DNA of 64,000 bases from Oligoflexus sp. (GTDB lineage: Bacteria; Bdellovibrionota_B; Oligoflexia; Oligoflexales; Oligoflexaceae), in assembly GCF_035712445.1 (NCBI RefSeq), contig NZ_DASTAT010000017.1:30123-94122 (forward strand), given 5' to 3'. The first letter of the stretch is position 1. The number at the start of each line of letters is the position of its first letter. Of the stretch, positions 38,119-47,927 are shown piece after piece. The notes below the pieces were generated by a model that had not been told where the DNA came from, made no database searches, and saw only the letters and a program-made list of their open reading frames with translations. A program made the position numbers and the translations under genes.

Positions 38119-41100
38119 CGCCCCGCTTCCCTGGTGGGAATGGACCTGCCATACCAATTTCAGTTTTCTGACCGGCGCCTCCCATCCCGAGGACTGCGTG
38201 CAGCGAGCCTATGATCTTGGTTATCGGGGTCTCGGCATCACTGACTATGATGGCGTTTATGGAATCGTGCGGGGCTATCGCCGGCAGCAGCAGCTTCCGG
38301 AAGGCAAACAGCTCCCGCTTTTCCATGGCTGCGAAATGCATCTGGCCGAAGACCACACAAGGCCGGTTGTGTATCGTGATACGGTGACGCTTCTGGCCCT
38401 GAATCGGTCGGGCTATCGGCAGATGAATGAGCTGATCAGCTTCGCGCATCGGGAGAGCAAGGACAGGGCGGTCCTGCCCTTGGATCATCTTTTGAATCGG
38501 GCCAGCCCGGATCTGATCTGTCTGCAGCCCATGCGGGGTTTGATTCGGCGGGACAATCGAGCGGTGGTCGAGACGCGTTATGAACGTCTGCGCGAGGCCT
38601 TTGGCCCCAACTTTTTTCTGCTGATCAGTCGGCATCTGAATCCCGCCGAGGATCATTGGATTCCTTTGACCCTTGAACTCGGCCGGCGTCTTGATATTCC
38701 CTATCTTTGCAGTCAGGATCCCTTCTTTCACGACGAAAAATCCAAAGAGGTCTGCGATATCCTCCAGGCCATCCGCCTCAATCAAACCGTGGATGATGTC
38801 ATCCCGCATCTTTTCGTCAATCGCGAGCGCTGCCTGCAGCCGACGGCTCTGCTTTATCAGCGTTATCAGGGTCTGCCCGGTTTTCAGGAGGCCCAGAAGC
38901 GTGCGGCGGCCTTGGCGGAACGCTTTCATTTTAATCTTTGGGAGCTTTGCTATCAGTACCCGCAGGAGATGCTGCCGCCCGGACACACGGCCCAGAGCTA
39001 TCTGGAGGATGTGACCTGGGACGCGGCGCGGCAGCGTTATCCGCAGGGTATTCCGGCGACTGTCGCCAGTACGATCGAAAAGGAACTGAATCTGAGCGCG
39101 CATCTCAATATCGCTGATTATTTCCTCACCGTCTGGCAGATCGTGAGCTGGGCGCGTTCGCAGAATATCCTCTGCCAGGGCCGAGGCTCGGCCGCGAATT
39201 CCGCGATCTGCTATGTCCTTAACATCACCTCGGTGAATCCCGAGCGCTTTGATCTTCTCTTCGAACGCTTTCTCTGCGCCGAGCGCGGGGAACCGCCGGA
39301 CATCGATGTGGACTTTGAACATGAAAGGCGTGAGGAGGTGATCCAGCATATTTATGAACGCTACGGGCGTCACCGCGCAGCCATGGTTGCCAATGTCATT
39401 GCCTTTCGCAGCCGCAGTTCCCTCCGCACGGTCGGCAAGGCCCTCGGGATTCCCATGGCCATCATTGATGATGTGAATATCCTGCAGGAAAGGCGGCTCC
39501 AGCGTTTTGATAAAGGCCCCACCCTGGACGAGAATCCACCCTCGGGCTGGGGGGATCCGAATATAGAGGCGCAGATTCCCGTGGACCTTTGGTTTGATCT
39601 GGCTGGACGCATCAAGGGCTTTCCGCAGCATATGGGCATTCACTCCGGAGGCTTCATTCTGAATCATGAGGACATGACCGGCATTTCTCCGATTGAACCG
39701 GCGACCATGGAAGGCCGGACCGTCGTGCAGTGGTCGAAGGAGGATATCGAGGCGCTCAATATCTTTAAGATCGACGTGCTGGCGCTCGGCATGCTGACGG
39801 TGATTCGCAAGGCCTTTCATCTGATCAAGGAAACGCAGGGAAAAAGTTATACGATGTATGAAATACCGGCCGATGATCCCGCGACCTATCGCATGATTCA
39901 AAAGGCGGAAACAGTCGGCACCTTCCAGATCGAATCGCGGGCCCAGATGTCGATGCTTCCCCGTTTGAAGCCGCAGAATTTCTATGAAATCGCCGTACAG
40001 ATCGGCATCATCCGTCCAGGCCCCATCGTCGGCGGTTTGATCAACTCCTATCTGAAGCGCAAGCAGGGAACCGAGCCCATCACCTATCCCGATCCGCGGC
40101 TCATTCCCATTCTGAAACGGACGCTCGGCATTCCCATTTTTCAGGAGCAGGTGATGCGCATCGCCATGCTGGTCGGCAATCTTTCCGCCTCGGAAGCCGA
40201 TCAGCTGCGCAAGCACATCAGCAGCTGGACGCCGACTCAGGGTTTTGGTCCCCTGGTGCAAAAGCTGGAGGCGGGATTTCGGCAAAGCGGGCTGCAGGAA
40301 AAATTCATAGATCAGCTCCTCGGTCATCTGCATGGCTTCACCAACTATGGCTTTCCCGAATCGCATTCGATTTCCTTTGCCATGATCGCCTATGCGTCGA
40401 GCTATTTGAAATGCCATTATCCAGCCGCTTTTTATGTTTCCCTTTTGAATTCGCAGCCCGTTGGTTTTTATTCCATTCATGCCCTCGTCCAAACAGCAAG
40501 ACGCGAGGGCCTTGGCCTGCGTCCCATTGATATCAATCGTTCGGATTGGGAGAGCACTCTGGAAGAAACGGCCCCCGGCGTCTGGGCCATTCGCCTCGGC
40601 TTTCATCTGGTCAACGGTATCAAGGAAGCCGGTGCACGAAGGCTGATGGAAAAGCGGCAGGCCAAGGGTCCCTGGACGCACCTCGGACCTTTCTTACAGG
40701 AGAATGTCGCGCATCGCACGGATCTGACCGCGCTGGCCGCGGCCGGGGCTCTGCAGGGTTTTGGCATCGAACGCGCGGCTGCCATCTGGCTGGCCGAAGC
40801 CGTGCCCTTCGCCCCCATTTTGGATCATGAGCTGCCTTATGCCTTTGAAGCCGAGGATGAGCAGCTGCGCCTGGAACGGGATTTTATCGGCTTTTCGACC
40901 ACATTGGGTCAGCATCCGGCTCAGGTTCTGCGGGAACGTTACTGGGCTTATGAGGTGCCGGTGAAGAAAATGGAAACCGCCCAGCAGCTTTTGGAGCGGC
41001 GTGATGGAGCCACGGTTCATGCCTTTGGGCTGGTGCTCGTGCGCCAGGCGCCGATGACGGCCAAGGGTATGGAATTTTTTACGATGGAGGATGAAAGCGG

Positions 41101-41353
41101 CTTTATCAATCTCGTCTTCACGCCGCAGACGCTGAAACTTTATAAAAACATAGCGCATGCGCACGCATTTTTATGCGTCAAAGGCCGCCTGCAAAGACAG
41201 GGGGATGGGCACTCCATCCTCGTGCAGCAGGTCTTCCCGCGCCAGTTGAAGGATCCGAAGATTATTTCCCTGGTGGAGCGCACGGCCGAGGCCCAGGCGC
41301 CCCTTCCCGAGGAGACCTTCACAAGGCTGCCGCCGGCGCGGAATTTTCATTGA
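38111..41353 (+). CDS. dnaE2: Error-prone DNA polymerase DnaE2
   Basis: A 1080-residue C-family polymerase. It has an N-terminal PHP domain (HTNFSFLTGASHPEDC, GITDYDGVYG), a palm with GRGSAANSAICYVLNITS and catalytic Asp in PPDIDVDFEHERREEV, and the third acidic residue in FKIDVLALGML. The thumb and fingers include PRLKPQNFYEIAVQIGIIRP and FPESHSISFAMIAYAS, and an OB-fold closes the C-terminus. The GEPPDIDVDFEHERREEV and ILCQGRGSAANS patterns are those of DnaE2 rather than replicative DnaE1. It performs translesion, mutagenic synthesis with ImuA and ImuB. ATG 38111 overlaps the imuB stop; the longer upstream frame runs into imuB and is not used. Confidence 0.95.
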   Translation: MADAPLPWWEWTCHTNFSFLTGASHPEDCVQRAYDLGYRGLGITDYDGVYGIVRGYRRQQQLPEGKQLPLFHGCEMHLAEDHTRPVVYRDTVTLLALNRSGYRQMNELISFAHRESKDRAVLPLDHLLNRASPDLICLQPMRGLIRRDNRAVVETRYERLREAFGPNFFLLISRHLNPAEDHWIPLTLELGRRLDIPYLCSQDPFFHDEKSKEVCDILQAIRLNQTVDDVIPHLFVNRERCLQPTALLYQRYQGLPGFQEAQKRAAALAERFHFNLWELCYQYPQEMLPPGHTAQSYLEDVTWDAARQRYPQGIPATVASTIEKELNLSAHLNIADYFLTVWQIVSWARSQNILCQGRGSAANSAICYVLNITSVNPERFDLLFERFLCAERGEPPDIDVDFEHERREEVIQHIYERYGRHRAAMVANVIAFRSRSSLRTVGKALGIPMAIIDDVNILQERRLQRFDKGPTLDENPPSGWGDPNIEAQIPVDLWFDLAGRIKGFPQHMGIHSGGFILNHEDMTGISPIEPATMEGRTVVQWSKEDIEALNIFKIDVLALGMLTVIRKAFHLIKETQGKSYTMYEIPADDPATYRMIQKAETVGTFQIESRAQMSMLPRLKPQNFYEIAVQIGIIRPGPIVGGLINSYLKRKQGTEPITYPDPRLIPILKRTLGIPIFQEQVMRIAMLVGNLSASEADQLRKHISSWTPTQGFGPLVQKLEAGFRQSGLQEKFIDQLLGHLHGFTNYGFPESHSISFAMIAYASSYLKCHYPAAFYVSLLNSQPVGFYSIHALVQTARREGLGLRPIDINRSDWESTLEETAPGVWAIRLGFHLVNGIKEAGARRLMEKRQAKGPWTHLGPFLQENVAHRTDLTALAAAGALQGFGIERAAAIWLAEAVPFAPILDHELPYAFEAEDEQLRLERDFIGFSTTLGQHPAQVLRERYWAYEVPVKKMETAQQLLERRDGATVHAFGLVLVRQAPMTAKGMEFFTMEDESGFINLVFTPQTLKLYKNIAHAHAFLCVKGRLQRQGDGHSILVQQVFPRQLKDPKIISLVERTAEAQAPLPEETFTRLPPARNFH

Positions 41354-41358
41354 GGGGC

Positions 41359-41697
41359 TCAGAGCTTGCCTTTTTGAATCAGAATACGCTGCTCTTCCAT
41401 GATTTTAGCCAAAGGAATACGGCCACCGGCATCGAGCTGCACGGCGATCTCGCGATCAAAGACTCGCAAAACCTGACCTTTGACAAAAACTGAACCGCGT
41501 TTATTCGGGAAGAAGATCGTGCCTTCCAGATAGTCTTTTTCCATGAAGAGCGCACCCTTCTTGAAGGCAAAGCGGAAGCCGCCCTCGGAAATATCGACCA
41601 CAGGAAACTTGCCTTGATCGCACTGAAACACGGGCTGATCCGGTGCCCGGTAAAAAATTCGATAGTGTTCCCTTTGATTCTGGCCGCCTTCTGTCAT
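41359..41697 (-). CDS. PilZ-domain protein (cyclic-di-GMP binding)
   Basis: A 112-residue single PilZ domain. It has the N-terminal Arg motif in QREHYRIFYR and the second motif DISEGG (D/NxSxxG), both needed to bind cyclic-di-GMP, followed by beta-strands (GSVFVKGQVLRVFDREIAVQL). Both motifs are intact, so ligand binding is expected. SD GGGAGG lies 8 bases before ATG 41697. It is convergent with dnaE2, only 5 bases away. Confidence 0.88.
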   Translation of the reverse strand: MTEGGQNQREHYRIFYRAPDQPVFQCDQGKFPVVDISEGGFRFAFKKGALFMEKDYLEGTIFFPNKRGSVFVKGQVLRVFDREIAVQLDAGGRIPLAKIMEEQRILIQKGKL

Positions 41698-41734
41698 GCG
41701 TCCAACCTCCCTGACTTCACATTCTAACAGAAAA

Positions 41735-42607
41735 TTACGGGTCCTGCTTCTTCCGCGACGGCTTTATGCGGTTTTGTTTATCCTGAATGCGTGTTTTGGC
41801 ATCAGGAGTAAACGGAATCTTGATCATGACCTGATCCACCTGATCCATGCGCAAAGCCGGCTGAAAGACGAGATAGTAGTAACCCTTCTCGCCCATGAGA
41901 GCCCGGAAAATACCGGATTCGGATGTCGCCGGAAAATCGAAATCATCAATCAGCATCGGCGCCGGAGCCCCTGATTGCCAGCGAATGAAAACCCGCTTGC
42001 CTTTGGGCTCCATGGACCGTGACGAGAACACGGCGCGCGGATAACCCGGTCCAGCCAAAAGCCCAATGCGGGATTTGTTCAGATGAAAGCGCCCTATATA
42101 AACCCGTCTTCCCGACAAAAGCTGACGGCAACCCGTAAGATCAGGTCCCGCGATCTCGACCAGAAGTTTGGCGGCCATCTTCAGATTCAAATCCATATGC
42201 GGCTCGAGTTTCACAGGAACGCTGGCGGGAAGGGCCTCATTCAATTTGATCCATTGCCCGGCAAGGATGTAACGATCCACCTGGACAGGCCCGGTTTTCA
42301 GGACGAACTTGCAGGTGCCCAGAAGAACGGAGATGGTCGCTGCCGCCGGGCTCTTCGCCTGCTCGGGCGTGGCCTCGAATCGATCAATGCTTTTGCCGAC
42401 GGCAAAGGGCAGCGGGAAGGAACTTTCAAAACCAAGGGCCGCATCACTGCGCTGCAGATCACTGAAGTAACCTTTGTCATCGACCTTGTCGCTATCATCT
42501 TCCTGATTCAAGGCAAAGTTATCCTCATCGGTCGAGGACCGCTGAGTGGTTCCACTGCATGACAGCAGGAGGACCATGACCATCCATGTCAAAGCCAGGC
42601 GGATCAT
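41735..42607 (-). CDS. Hypothetical lipoprotein
   Basis: A 290-residue protein with a lipoprotein signal (lipobox LLSC, Cys17), an acidic low-complexity linker (~25-45) and a soluble body with two isolated Cys (in GTCKF and TGCRQ) that could form a disulfide. The tail is very basic (KPSRKKQ). I recognise no domain. It precedes the PilZ gene on the same strand with a 37-base gap, so they may be co-transcribed. Confidence 0.75.
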   Translation of the reverse strand: MIRLALTWMVMVLLLSCSGTTQRSSTDEDNFALNQEDDSDKVDDKGYFSDLQRSDAALGFESSFPLPFAVGKSIDRFEATPEQAKSPAAATISVLLGTCKFVLKTGPVQVDRYILAGQWIKLNEALPASVPVKLEPHMDLNLKMAAKLLVEIAGPDLTGCRQLLSGRRVYIGRFHLNKSRIGLLAGPGYPRAVFSSRSMEPKGKRVFIRWQSGAPAPMLIDDFDFPATSESGIFRALMGEKGYYYLVFQPALRMDQVDQVMIKIPFTPDAKTRIQDKQNRIKPSRKKQDP

Positions 42608-42861
42608 TCCTGCTCCGGGCGTTTTTCAAGGTGTTTCTGCCCATCAACGCTTCGGCTGGACTTCACAAAAACTTACTAAAAAGGGAGAAAGGACCAGCCA
42701 GGGATTTGGGTCATCTTACAAAAAGAACACAGCTGAGCTGCCGGGACCACGCCCCCATCCATCATATATTCCAATCATTTCAATAATTTGAAAGCGGCAC
42801 AGCCACTGCAGTTCAAAACTCCAAGGGAGCATCCGTCCGTCCCAAGAAAGCGAGGATTATC

Positions 42862-43179
42862 ATGAAAATCTGGCCCCTGATCCTGATACTGAGCGCGGTG
42901 AGCCCGTCCGCATGGGCCCACAATTCCCCCTACCGGCCTGACCTTGAAGACAGAATTCGTAATCTTGAAGTCACAGTCAGGGACCTGCAAAATGAACTCG
43001 ATCGGCTGCGCAGCCTCAGACCCACTTTCAGCTGTCTTCTCAATACCCCTTTTGGGACCTTCCACGGCAAGGGGGAAACCATGCTGGAGGCCAAGGCCCG
43101 CACGCTGAATGCCTGTGAGAAGGGCAGCAAAGCCTTCTGCAGCGAAGAAAAAGTGTTGTGTGAAAAAGCTGATATTTAG
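42862..43179 (+). CDS. Small secreted cysteine-containing protein
   Basis: A 105-residue protein. It has a signal peptide (1-19, ending SAWA), a coiled coil with heptads (LEDRIRNLEVTVRDLQNELDRL) and a C-terminal module with four Cys (FSCLLNTPFGTFHGKGETMLEAKA..., NACEKG, AFCSEE, LCEK). The CxxxxxxxxFxGxGxTxxEA pattern recurs in small periplasmic proteins of unknown function. SD GAGGA precedes ATG 42862. It lies upstream of the MASE1 hybrid kinase on the same strand with a 78-base gap. Periplasmic disulfide-bonded oligomer is inferred. Confidence 0.75.
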   Translation: MKIWPLILILSAVSPSAWAHNSPYRPDLEDRIRNLEVTVRDLQNELDRLRSLRPTFSCLLNTPFGTFHGKGETMLEAKARTLNACEKGSKAFCSEEKVLCEKADI

Positions 43180-43257
43180 GTAAAAAAACCCAAAAAAGCA
43201 GCAGCCAGCACTGGGCTCTACCGATAGAACCTTCAAGCAGGAATCGGAGAGACAAAC

Positions 43258-46200
43258 GTGCTACCAGGCGTCACTCAAAAAGAAAATGATATTATCCCAA
43301 GCATCATGCGTCAGCTTTGGGTTTTTCTAGCCTATGTGGCCGCGGCGCGCCTCGCCATCCTCCTGGCTCTGCCGCCCGGGTATGCATCCCCGATCTGGCC
43401 CGCAGCCGGCCTTGCCATGGCGGCTGTGATCGTCTGGGGCCCGTCGCTTACCATCGCTGTCTTCCTGGGATCCATTGCCACCAATTTACGGCCTGATGAA
43501 CTTCTGCAAAACCCCACCGATCAGATCATCATGCAGCTCTGCCTGGCACTGGGAACCAGCATCCAGGCTTATCTGGGATCTTTGGCCTTTCATGCCCTGG
43601 ATCGGCGGCTGCCCAATACCACGGCCCCGCGGCGCCTGAGCCTTGAGGTCTTCCTTCTGGGGCCGGTCGCGTGCATCACGGCCGCCACAATTGGCGTTGC
43701 GGCTCTGACCGTCTTTCATGTGATCGACATGCGGATGTTTCTGAGCAACTGGACCTCATGGTGGCTCGGGGATTCCTTTGGAGCCGGCGTCTTCAGCCCG
43801 CTTCTGGTTCGCCTGTATCGCATACTTCCCTTAAGACCTTTGCGCAGAAAGGTCATGCCTTACCTCATAATTCCCGCCGCTCTCAGCCTTATTCTCGTGA
43901 CCACGCTGGTCATTCATCTGAATAATAACGATCGCCGCAATCAGAAGGCCCTGGAACATTCCGTCGATGATTTTCATCAGCACATGCAGGCGAATATTCA
44001 CCGCCTGCAAAAGGATTTAAACAACCTCGTCGCCACCTCACGCAACCTGGAACCCCTGCAGGTGATGGAACGTTACCAGACCACCCAGGGCAATGGTCCC
44101 CAGCTGCTATGGGTGCCACGCGTTCCCGAGGATCGCCGCGCCGAATTCGAAGCCACCTTGGGCAATGCCCATCAAAATTTCACCATACTGGAAAAAACTT
44201 CGACCGGGCACCTGGCTCCTGCCGCGGCCCGTCCGGTGCACTGGCCGCTGGTGATAAGGTCGACTCATGAAGAAAACCTGCTGCCACCCGGCTTTGACTT
44301 TGGCTCCTTGCCTGAGGTCGATGCCCTTTTGCAAAAAGCCTGGAACACATCAGAGCCGCTCAGCAGCACTCTTCTGAATTTAGGCTCGAACAAAAAAGCT
44401 CTCTTCCTCGCTCAACGCAGCCAGGACGGGCTTTTTCTGGCTCTATTGAGCGTGGATCAGCTCCTTCAGCCCGTGCTCGGCGAGTTGAATCATCCCATCT
44501 TTCACATTCAAATTCATTCGCCGGATCAACCTCCCGCTGCGGCCTTCACGAGCTGGTTCGGTCTTGCTTCTCCCGAATCCCAGTCGGAGCGTGCCTATGG
44601 ACACTATCAAAGAACTCTGGACCTGGGCACGCGGACCCTCATTCTGCAGGTCGGATTCCCCGCCGCGGCGTTTCATGGCGGCCGCATGGGTGACCCGATG
44701 TTTGTCACCCTCCTTTGCATGCTCCTCGCTTTCGCTTTGAATGTCCTGATCATTTCCCAGCAGTATGTGCCGAGCGTGGTCGATCCCGGGATGAAGATGC
44801 AGCAGGATGAACTCCGCATTCAATATGAAGCGCTACGTGAAGCCGACCGCGCCAAGTCCCAGCTGCTCGGCAACATCAGCCATCAGATTCGCAGTCCACT
44901 CCAGGGTGTGCTCGGCCTTTTGGATATGCTGCGAGGCAGCAGTCTGGATCCCAAGCAAAGAAGCAGCATCGATACCATCATAGCCAACTGCCAATCCATG
45001 CGCCTCATGCTGGAGGATGTGCAGACCTATGCAAACATGGAAGCCGGGCAGTTGACCCTGGCGACCGACGATTTCCTCATGGACGATTGCCTGCGCGATC
45101 TCATCAGCGTCTATGAAATTGCAGCGGAAGAGCGGCACAATGAATTCAAGGTCAAAAACGAGCTACCCGCAAACCTTCGCGTTCAGGGCGATCGTCGTCG
45201 CCTTCATCGCGTCCTGAGCCATCTTTTAAGCGATGCCATCCGTCGCACGCAAAAAGGTCGACTGAGTCTTCATGCGATGCTCGAACCCAATCAGAGTCTT
45301 TGCTTCTCGATCGAAAGCCAGCGCAACTCACAGGATGACGTTCACGACAATGAGTGGGAATTCGGCAACGTCAAGACCTGGCAGCCGCTCGAAATCTTCA
45401 ACTTGAAAATTTGCGAACGCATCGTACAGGCGATGGGCGGACGCCTGAACCTGGAACGTCCCGGACCTCTTGTGAGCCGGGTGACCCTGTCGCTGCCTCT
45501 GCCGCTCACGCTGCCGCAGGGCCTTGATCCCGCCGCCCTTGAAGCCCGGTTCCAGGATGTTCTGGTGGTGGATGATAACGTCATCAACCTGACCGTGGCC
45601 TCGGGTCTCCTCGTCAAACTCGGCTACTCTGTGGACACAGCTGCGAATGGTCATGAAGCCCTGGAGAAGGTGAAAAGGAAAACCTACGATGTCATCTTCA
45701 TGGACTGCCAGATGCCGATCATGGATGGCTATAAGGCGACCGAGCACATCCGCGCTTTCTATAGTCCCGAGCGCGGCCCTCTGATTATTGCGCTCACGGC
45801 CAATGCGATGGAAGAGGCTCGCGACAAAGCCCTGGAGTCCGGCATGGATCACCTGATCGTCAAACCGATTTCGAGTGATATCCTGGTTCGCACCGTTGGT
45901 TATGCCCGGACCCGGCCCGCGGAAATTCCAGCTGCGAATCCGGCTGCACCCATCATGGACTTCAAGGCTTTCTCGATGGGGCTCGGGGATGACAGCGATC
46001 TGATTCAGACAGCCATCCACCGCTATTTTGAAGAGATTGATGGCATGATGCTGCGGCTTCGCAGCGAGGTCGAGCGCGCCGACGCTGCCTCGGTAGGCAG
46101 GACGGCCCATACTCTTAAGGGCATGACCTCGCTCTTTGCGGCGCACGCTCTGGTCGAAGCCAATCGCAACCTGGAACTGGCAGGCAAGGAAGGCCGCCTG

Positions 46201-46311
46201 GAAGAATTGAATGCACTTCTCAAAAGGGTTGAAAATCTCACTGAGCTTCTCAAAGTGGAACTGAAGAAGCTGATTGACGATCGCAGCCCGTCCAGAAAGG
46301 ATGTGGCCTGA
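43258..46311 (+). CDS. MASE1 hybrid histidine kinase with degenerate ATPase domain, receiver and Hpt
   Basis: A 1017-residue protein. A MASE1 membrane region (~15-220) is followed by a CHASE-like extracytoplasmic domain (~230-475), a membrane helix (~482-500) and a DHp domain with H542 in GNISHQIRSPLQG. The ATPase domain (~640-750) looks broken: the N-box reads HLLSDAIRRT without its Asn, no DxGxG box is seen, and the GTGLGL loop is replaced by WQPLEIFNL. The receiver (~765-880) is intact (VVDDN, D816 in FMDCQMP, ALTA, IVKPI), and so is the Hpt domain with H951 (AHTLKG). It may act as a phosphorelay or phosphatase module, not a kinase. GTG 43258 has GGAG 8 bases upstream. It is coupled by TGATG to the next gene. 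Confidence 0.85.
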   Translation: MLPGVTQKENDIIPSIMRQLWVFLAYVAAARLAILLALPPGYASPIWPAAGLAMAAVIVWGPSLTIAVFLGSIATNLRPDELLQNPTDQIIMQLCLALGTSIQAYLGSLAFHALDRRLPNTTAPRRLSLEVFLLGPVACITAATIGVAALTVFHVIDMRMFLSNWTSWWLGDSFGAGVFSPLLVRLYRILPLRPLRRKVMPYLIIPAALSLILVTTLVIHLNNNDRRNQKALEHSVDDFHQHMQANIHRLQKDLNNLVATSRNLEPLQVMERYQTTQGNGPQLLWVPRVPEDRRAEFEATLGNAHQNFTILEKTSTGHLAPAAARPVHWPLVIRSTHEENLLPPGFDFGSLPEVDALLQKAWNTSEPLSSTLLNLGSNKKALFLAQRSQDGLFLALLSVDQLLQPVLGELNHPIFHIQIHSPDQPPAAAFTSWFGLASPESQSERAYGHYQRTLDLGTRTLILQVGFPAAAFHGGRMGDPMFVTLLCMLLAFALNVLIISQQYVPSVVDPGMKMQQDELRIQYEALREADRAKSQLLGNISHQIRSPLQGVLGLLDMLRGSSLDPKQRSSIDTIIANCQSMRLMLEDVQTYANMEAGQLTLATDDFLMDDCLRDLISVYEIAAEERHNEFKVKNELPANLRVQGDRRRLHRVLSHLLSDAIRRTQKGRLSLHAMLEPNQSLCFSIESQRNSQDDVHDNEWEFGNVKTWQPLEIFNLKICERIVQAMGGRLNLERPGPLVSRVTLSLPLPLTLPQGLDPAALEARFQDVLVVDDNVINLTVASGLLVKLGYSVDTAANGHEALEKVKRKTYDVIFMDCQMPIMDGYKATEHIRAFYSPERGPLIIALTANAMEEARDKALESGMDHLIVKPISSDILVRTVGYARTRPAEIPAANPAAPIMDFKAFSMGLGDDSDLIQTAIHRYFEEIDGMMLRLRSEVERADAASVGRTAHTLKGMTSLFAAHALVEANRNLELAGKEGRLEELNALLKRVENLTELLKVELKKLIDDRSPSRKDVA

Positions 46312-46955
46312 TGACAGCTCAGCACAAGATTCTGGTCGTGGAAGATTCGCTCGTTCTTCGGGATATCGAGTCTTTGCAGCTGCGCAAGGCAGGCTTTCAG
46401 ACCCTTGCCTGTGAAACAGGCGAGACCTGCCTGCAGATCCTGAATCAGGATAAAACGATTGATGCGGTTTTGCTGGATATCGAGCTGCCCGGTATTTCCG
46501 GATTGGAAGTCCTCACCAAAATCCGCCAGACATCCAGCATTCTGCAGCTGCCCGTGATCATGGCGACGGGCAAGACGGATACCGAAACCACAGTCCAGGC
46601 GCTGCGTCTGGGGGCCAATGATTATGTGACCAAGCCCGTGGATTTTGATATCGCCCAATCACGCCTGCGCACGCACCTTCAGCTGCGTGATCTGTCGACA
46701 ATCCAGGAAAAGATGAAAAAAGCGGAGGCCGTTCGGGCTTTGATCACGACCTACAACCATGAAATCAACAATGCACTGATGATAGCAACGGGAACCATCT
46801 CGCGCGGCCTTGACGGCATGGATCGCATCCGCTTCGAAAAGCTGACTCAATCCCTGGACCGGATCGCTGACATTGTGAAACGTCTGCAGGAAGCATCCGG
46901 CAAGGATCTGGAAATGACGACCTATGTGGAAGGCACGAAAATGCTGAAGATATAA
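46311..46955 (+). CDS. Response regulator with receiver plus DHp-like histidine segment
   Basis: A 214-residue protein. A canonical receiver domain (~5-120) has VVEDS, phospho-Asp in LLDIELPG, the Thr/Lys region MATGKT and VTKPVD. A coiled linker and a DHp-like helix pair (~140-205) follow, with RALITTYNHEINNALMIATG, an H-box of NtrB/ZraS type. There is no ATPase domain. Such a protein could move phosphate between its own Asp and His or form four-helix bundles with a partner. It overlaps the stop of the ATPase-degenerate hybrid kinase, so the two proteins are probably made in fixed ratio and work together. Confidence 0.85.
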   Translation: MTAQHKILVVEDSLVLRDIESLQLRKAGFQTLACETGETCLQILNQDKTIDAVLLDIELPGISGLEVLTKIRQTSSILQLPVIMATGKTDTETTVQALRLGANDYVTKPVDFDIAQSRLRTHLQLRDLSTIQEKMKKAEAVRALITTYNHEINNALMIATGTISRGLDGMDRIRFEKLTQSLDRIADIVKRLQEASGKDLEMTTYVEGTKMLKI

Positions 46956-46958
46956 GGT

Positions 46959-47768
46959 TCAGCCGTCTGCATCCCGAATGCCATGCTGCCGGCTGTATTC
47001 CCCGAGCATAAGCCCTGTGGCCACCGAGACGTTCAAGCTCTCGACCGCGCCCGTCCCTGGAATAACGATCGCATCATCAAACAAGGCTTCAATTTCAGGC
47101 GAAGCGCCGTGCACTTCATGCCCCATGACAAGGCAGAGCTTGCGGGCCAAGGGCTGCGCGTAAAGAGACGTACGCGCATGGCTCGATGTCCCCACGATGC
47201 GATAGCCGAGCTGCCGCAAGGACGAGAGGAAGTTCAGGGCATCATTCAGGACAAAGGTCTCGACGAATTCCGCTCCCCCTTCGCTGACCCTTGCCGTGGC
47301 TGCGGAAAGTGGCGGCAGCTGCTGATGACCAGCCAGCGTCCTCCATCCGAAATGCGCCATCACCCGCATGATGGTGCCGATGTTGTGGGGATTCTGCACG
47401 CCATCCAAAAAGATAAAAGGCTGCGGGAAAAGCTCCAGTCTTTTGCGAAGAGCCAGCTCGCTTCCATGCACAGGCGCACGGGCGAGGATAGCCACGCCTT
47501 CATGATGAACGGAGCTCGTGATCTTTTCGAGGTCCGCGGGACTTACGATATGGTAAGCCTTCTTCTGCTGGGCACACCAGCGAAGCAGCTCGCCAAAGAT
47601 TCCGAGTTGCTCCTGGGTGCAATAAACCCGAATGATATCATCCTTCCGCAGTCGCACCAGGGTTTCACAGATATGAAGGCCACAGTACAAAAGCTCAGGT
47701 CTTTTTTCTGTGACCTGGATGGGGCTTTTGCTGGCAATGATCGGCGTGGAACGCGGTTTGAAACCCAT
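46959..47768 (-). CDS. SpoU/TrmH-family RNA methyltransferase
   Basis: A 269-residue SPOUT methyltransferase. An N-terminal RNA-binding region is followed by motif 1 FIFLDGVQNPHNIGTIMR, motif 2 LVMGHEVHGASPEI and motif 3 IPGTGAVESLNVSVATGLML. These form the trefoil knot that binds SAM and give 2'-O-ribose methylation of rRNA or tRNA. Motif 2 has GHEVHG where GxExxG is usual, which still fits. ATG 47768 was chosen (AAAGGA upstream) over an in-frame start at 47840. The target nucleotide cannot be deduced. Confidence 0.9.
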   Translation of the reverse strand: MGFKPRSTPIIASKSPIQVTEKRPELLYCGLHICETLVRLRKDDIIRVYCTQEQLGIFGELLRWCAQQKKAYHIVSPADLEKITSSVHHEGVAILARAPVHGSELALRKRLELFPQPFIFLDGVQNPHNIGTIMRVMAHFGWRTLAGHQQLPPLSAATARVSEGGAEFVETFVLNDALNFLSSLRQLGYRIVGTSSHARTSLYAQPLARKLCLVMGHEVHGASPEIEALFDDAIVIPGTGAVESLNVSVATGLMLGEYSRQHGIRDADG

Positions 47769-47927
47769 GATAATTCCTTTGCAAACAGAGGCCCCAATTT
47801 CTAGCCCAACTGCGTCCCAATGCCAAGACTTCCTGTCCAAGAAGAATGATTTCAGTGAGTTAAGACTTGGCTTCCGATTCCGATAGACCCCTTAGGACAA
47901 GTTTGCCAGGCACAAGACAGGTCAACC

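Noticed and set aside
37718-40681. A 987-codon - strand frame inside dnaE2
   Set aside because: It is antisense to dnaE2, whose catalytic motifs are clear; no domain and no proper start in the shadow frame.
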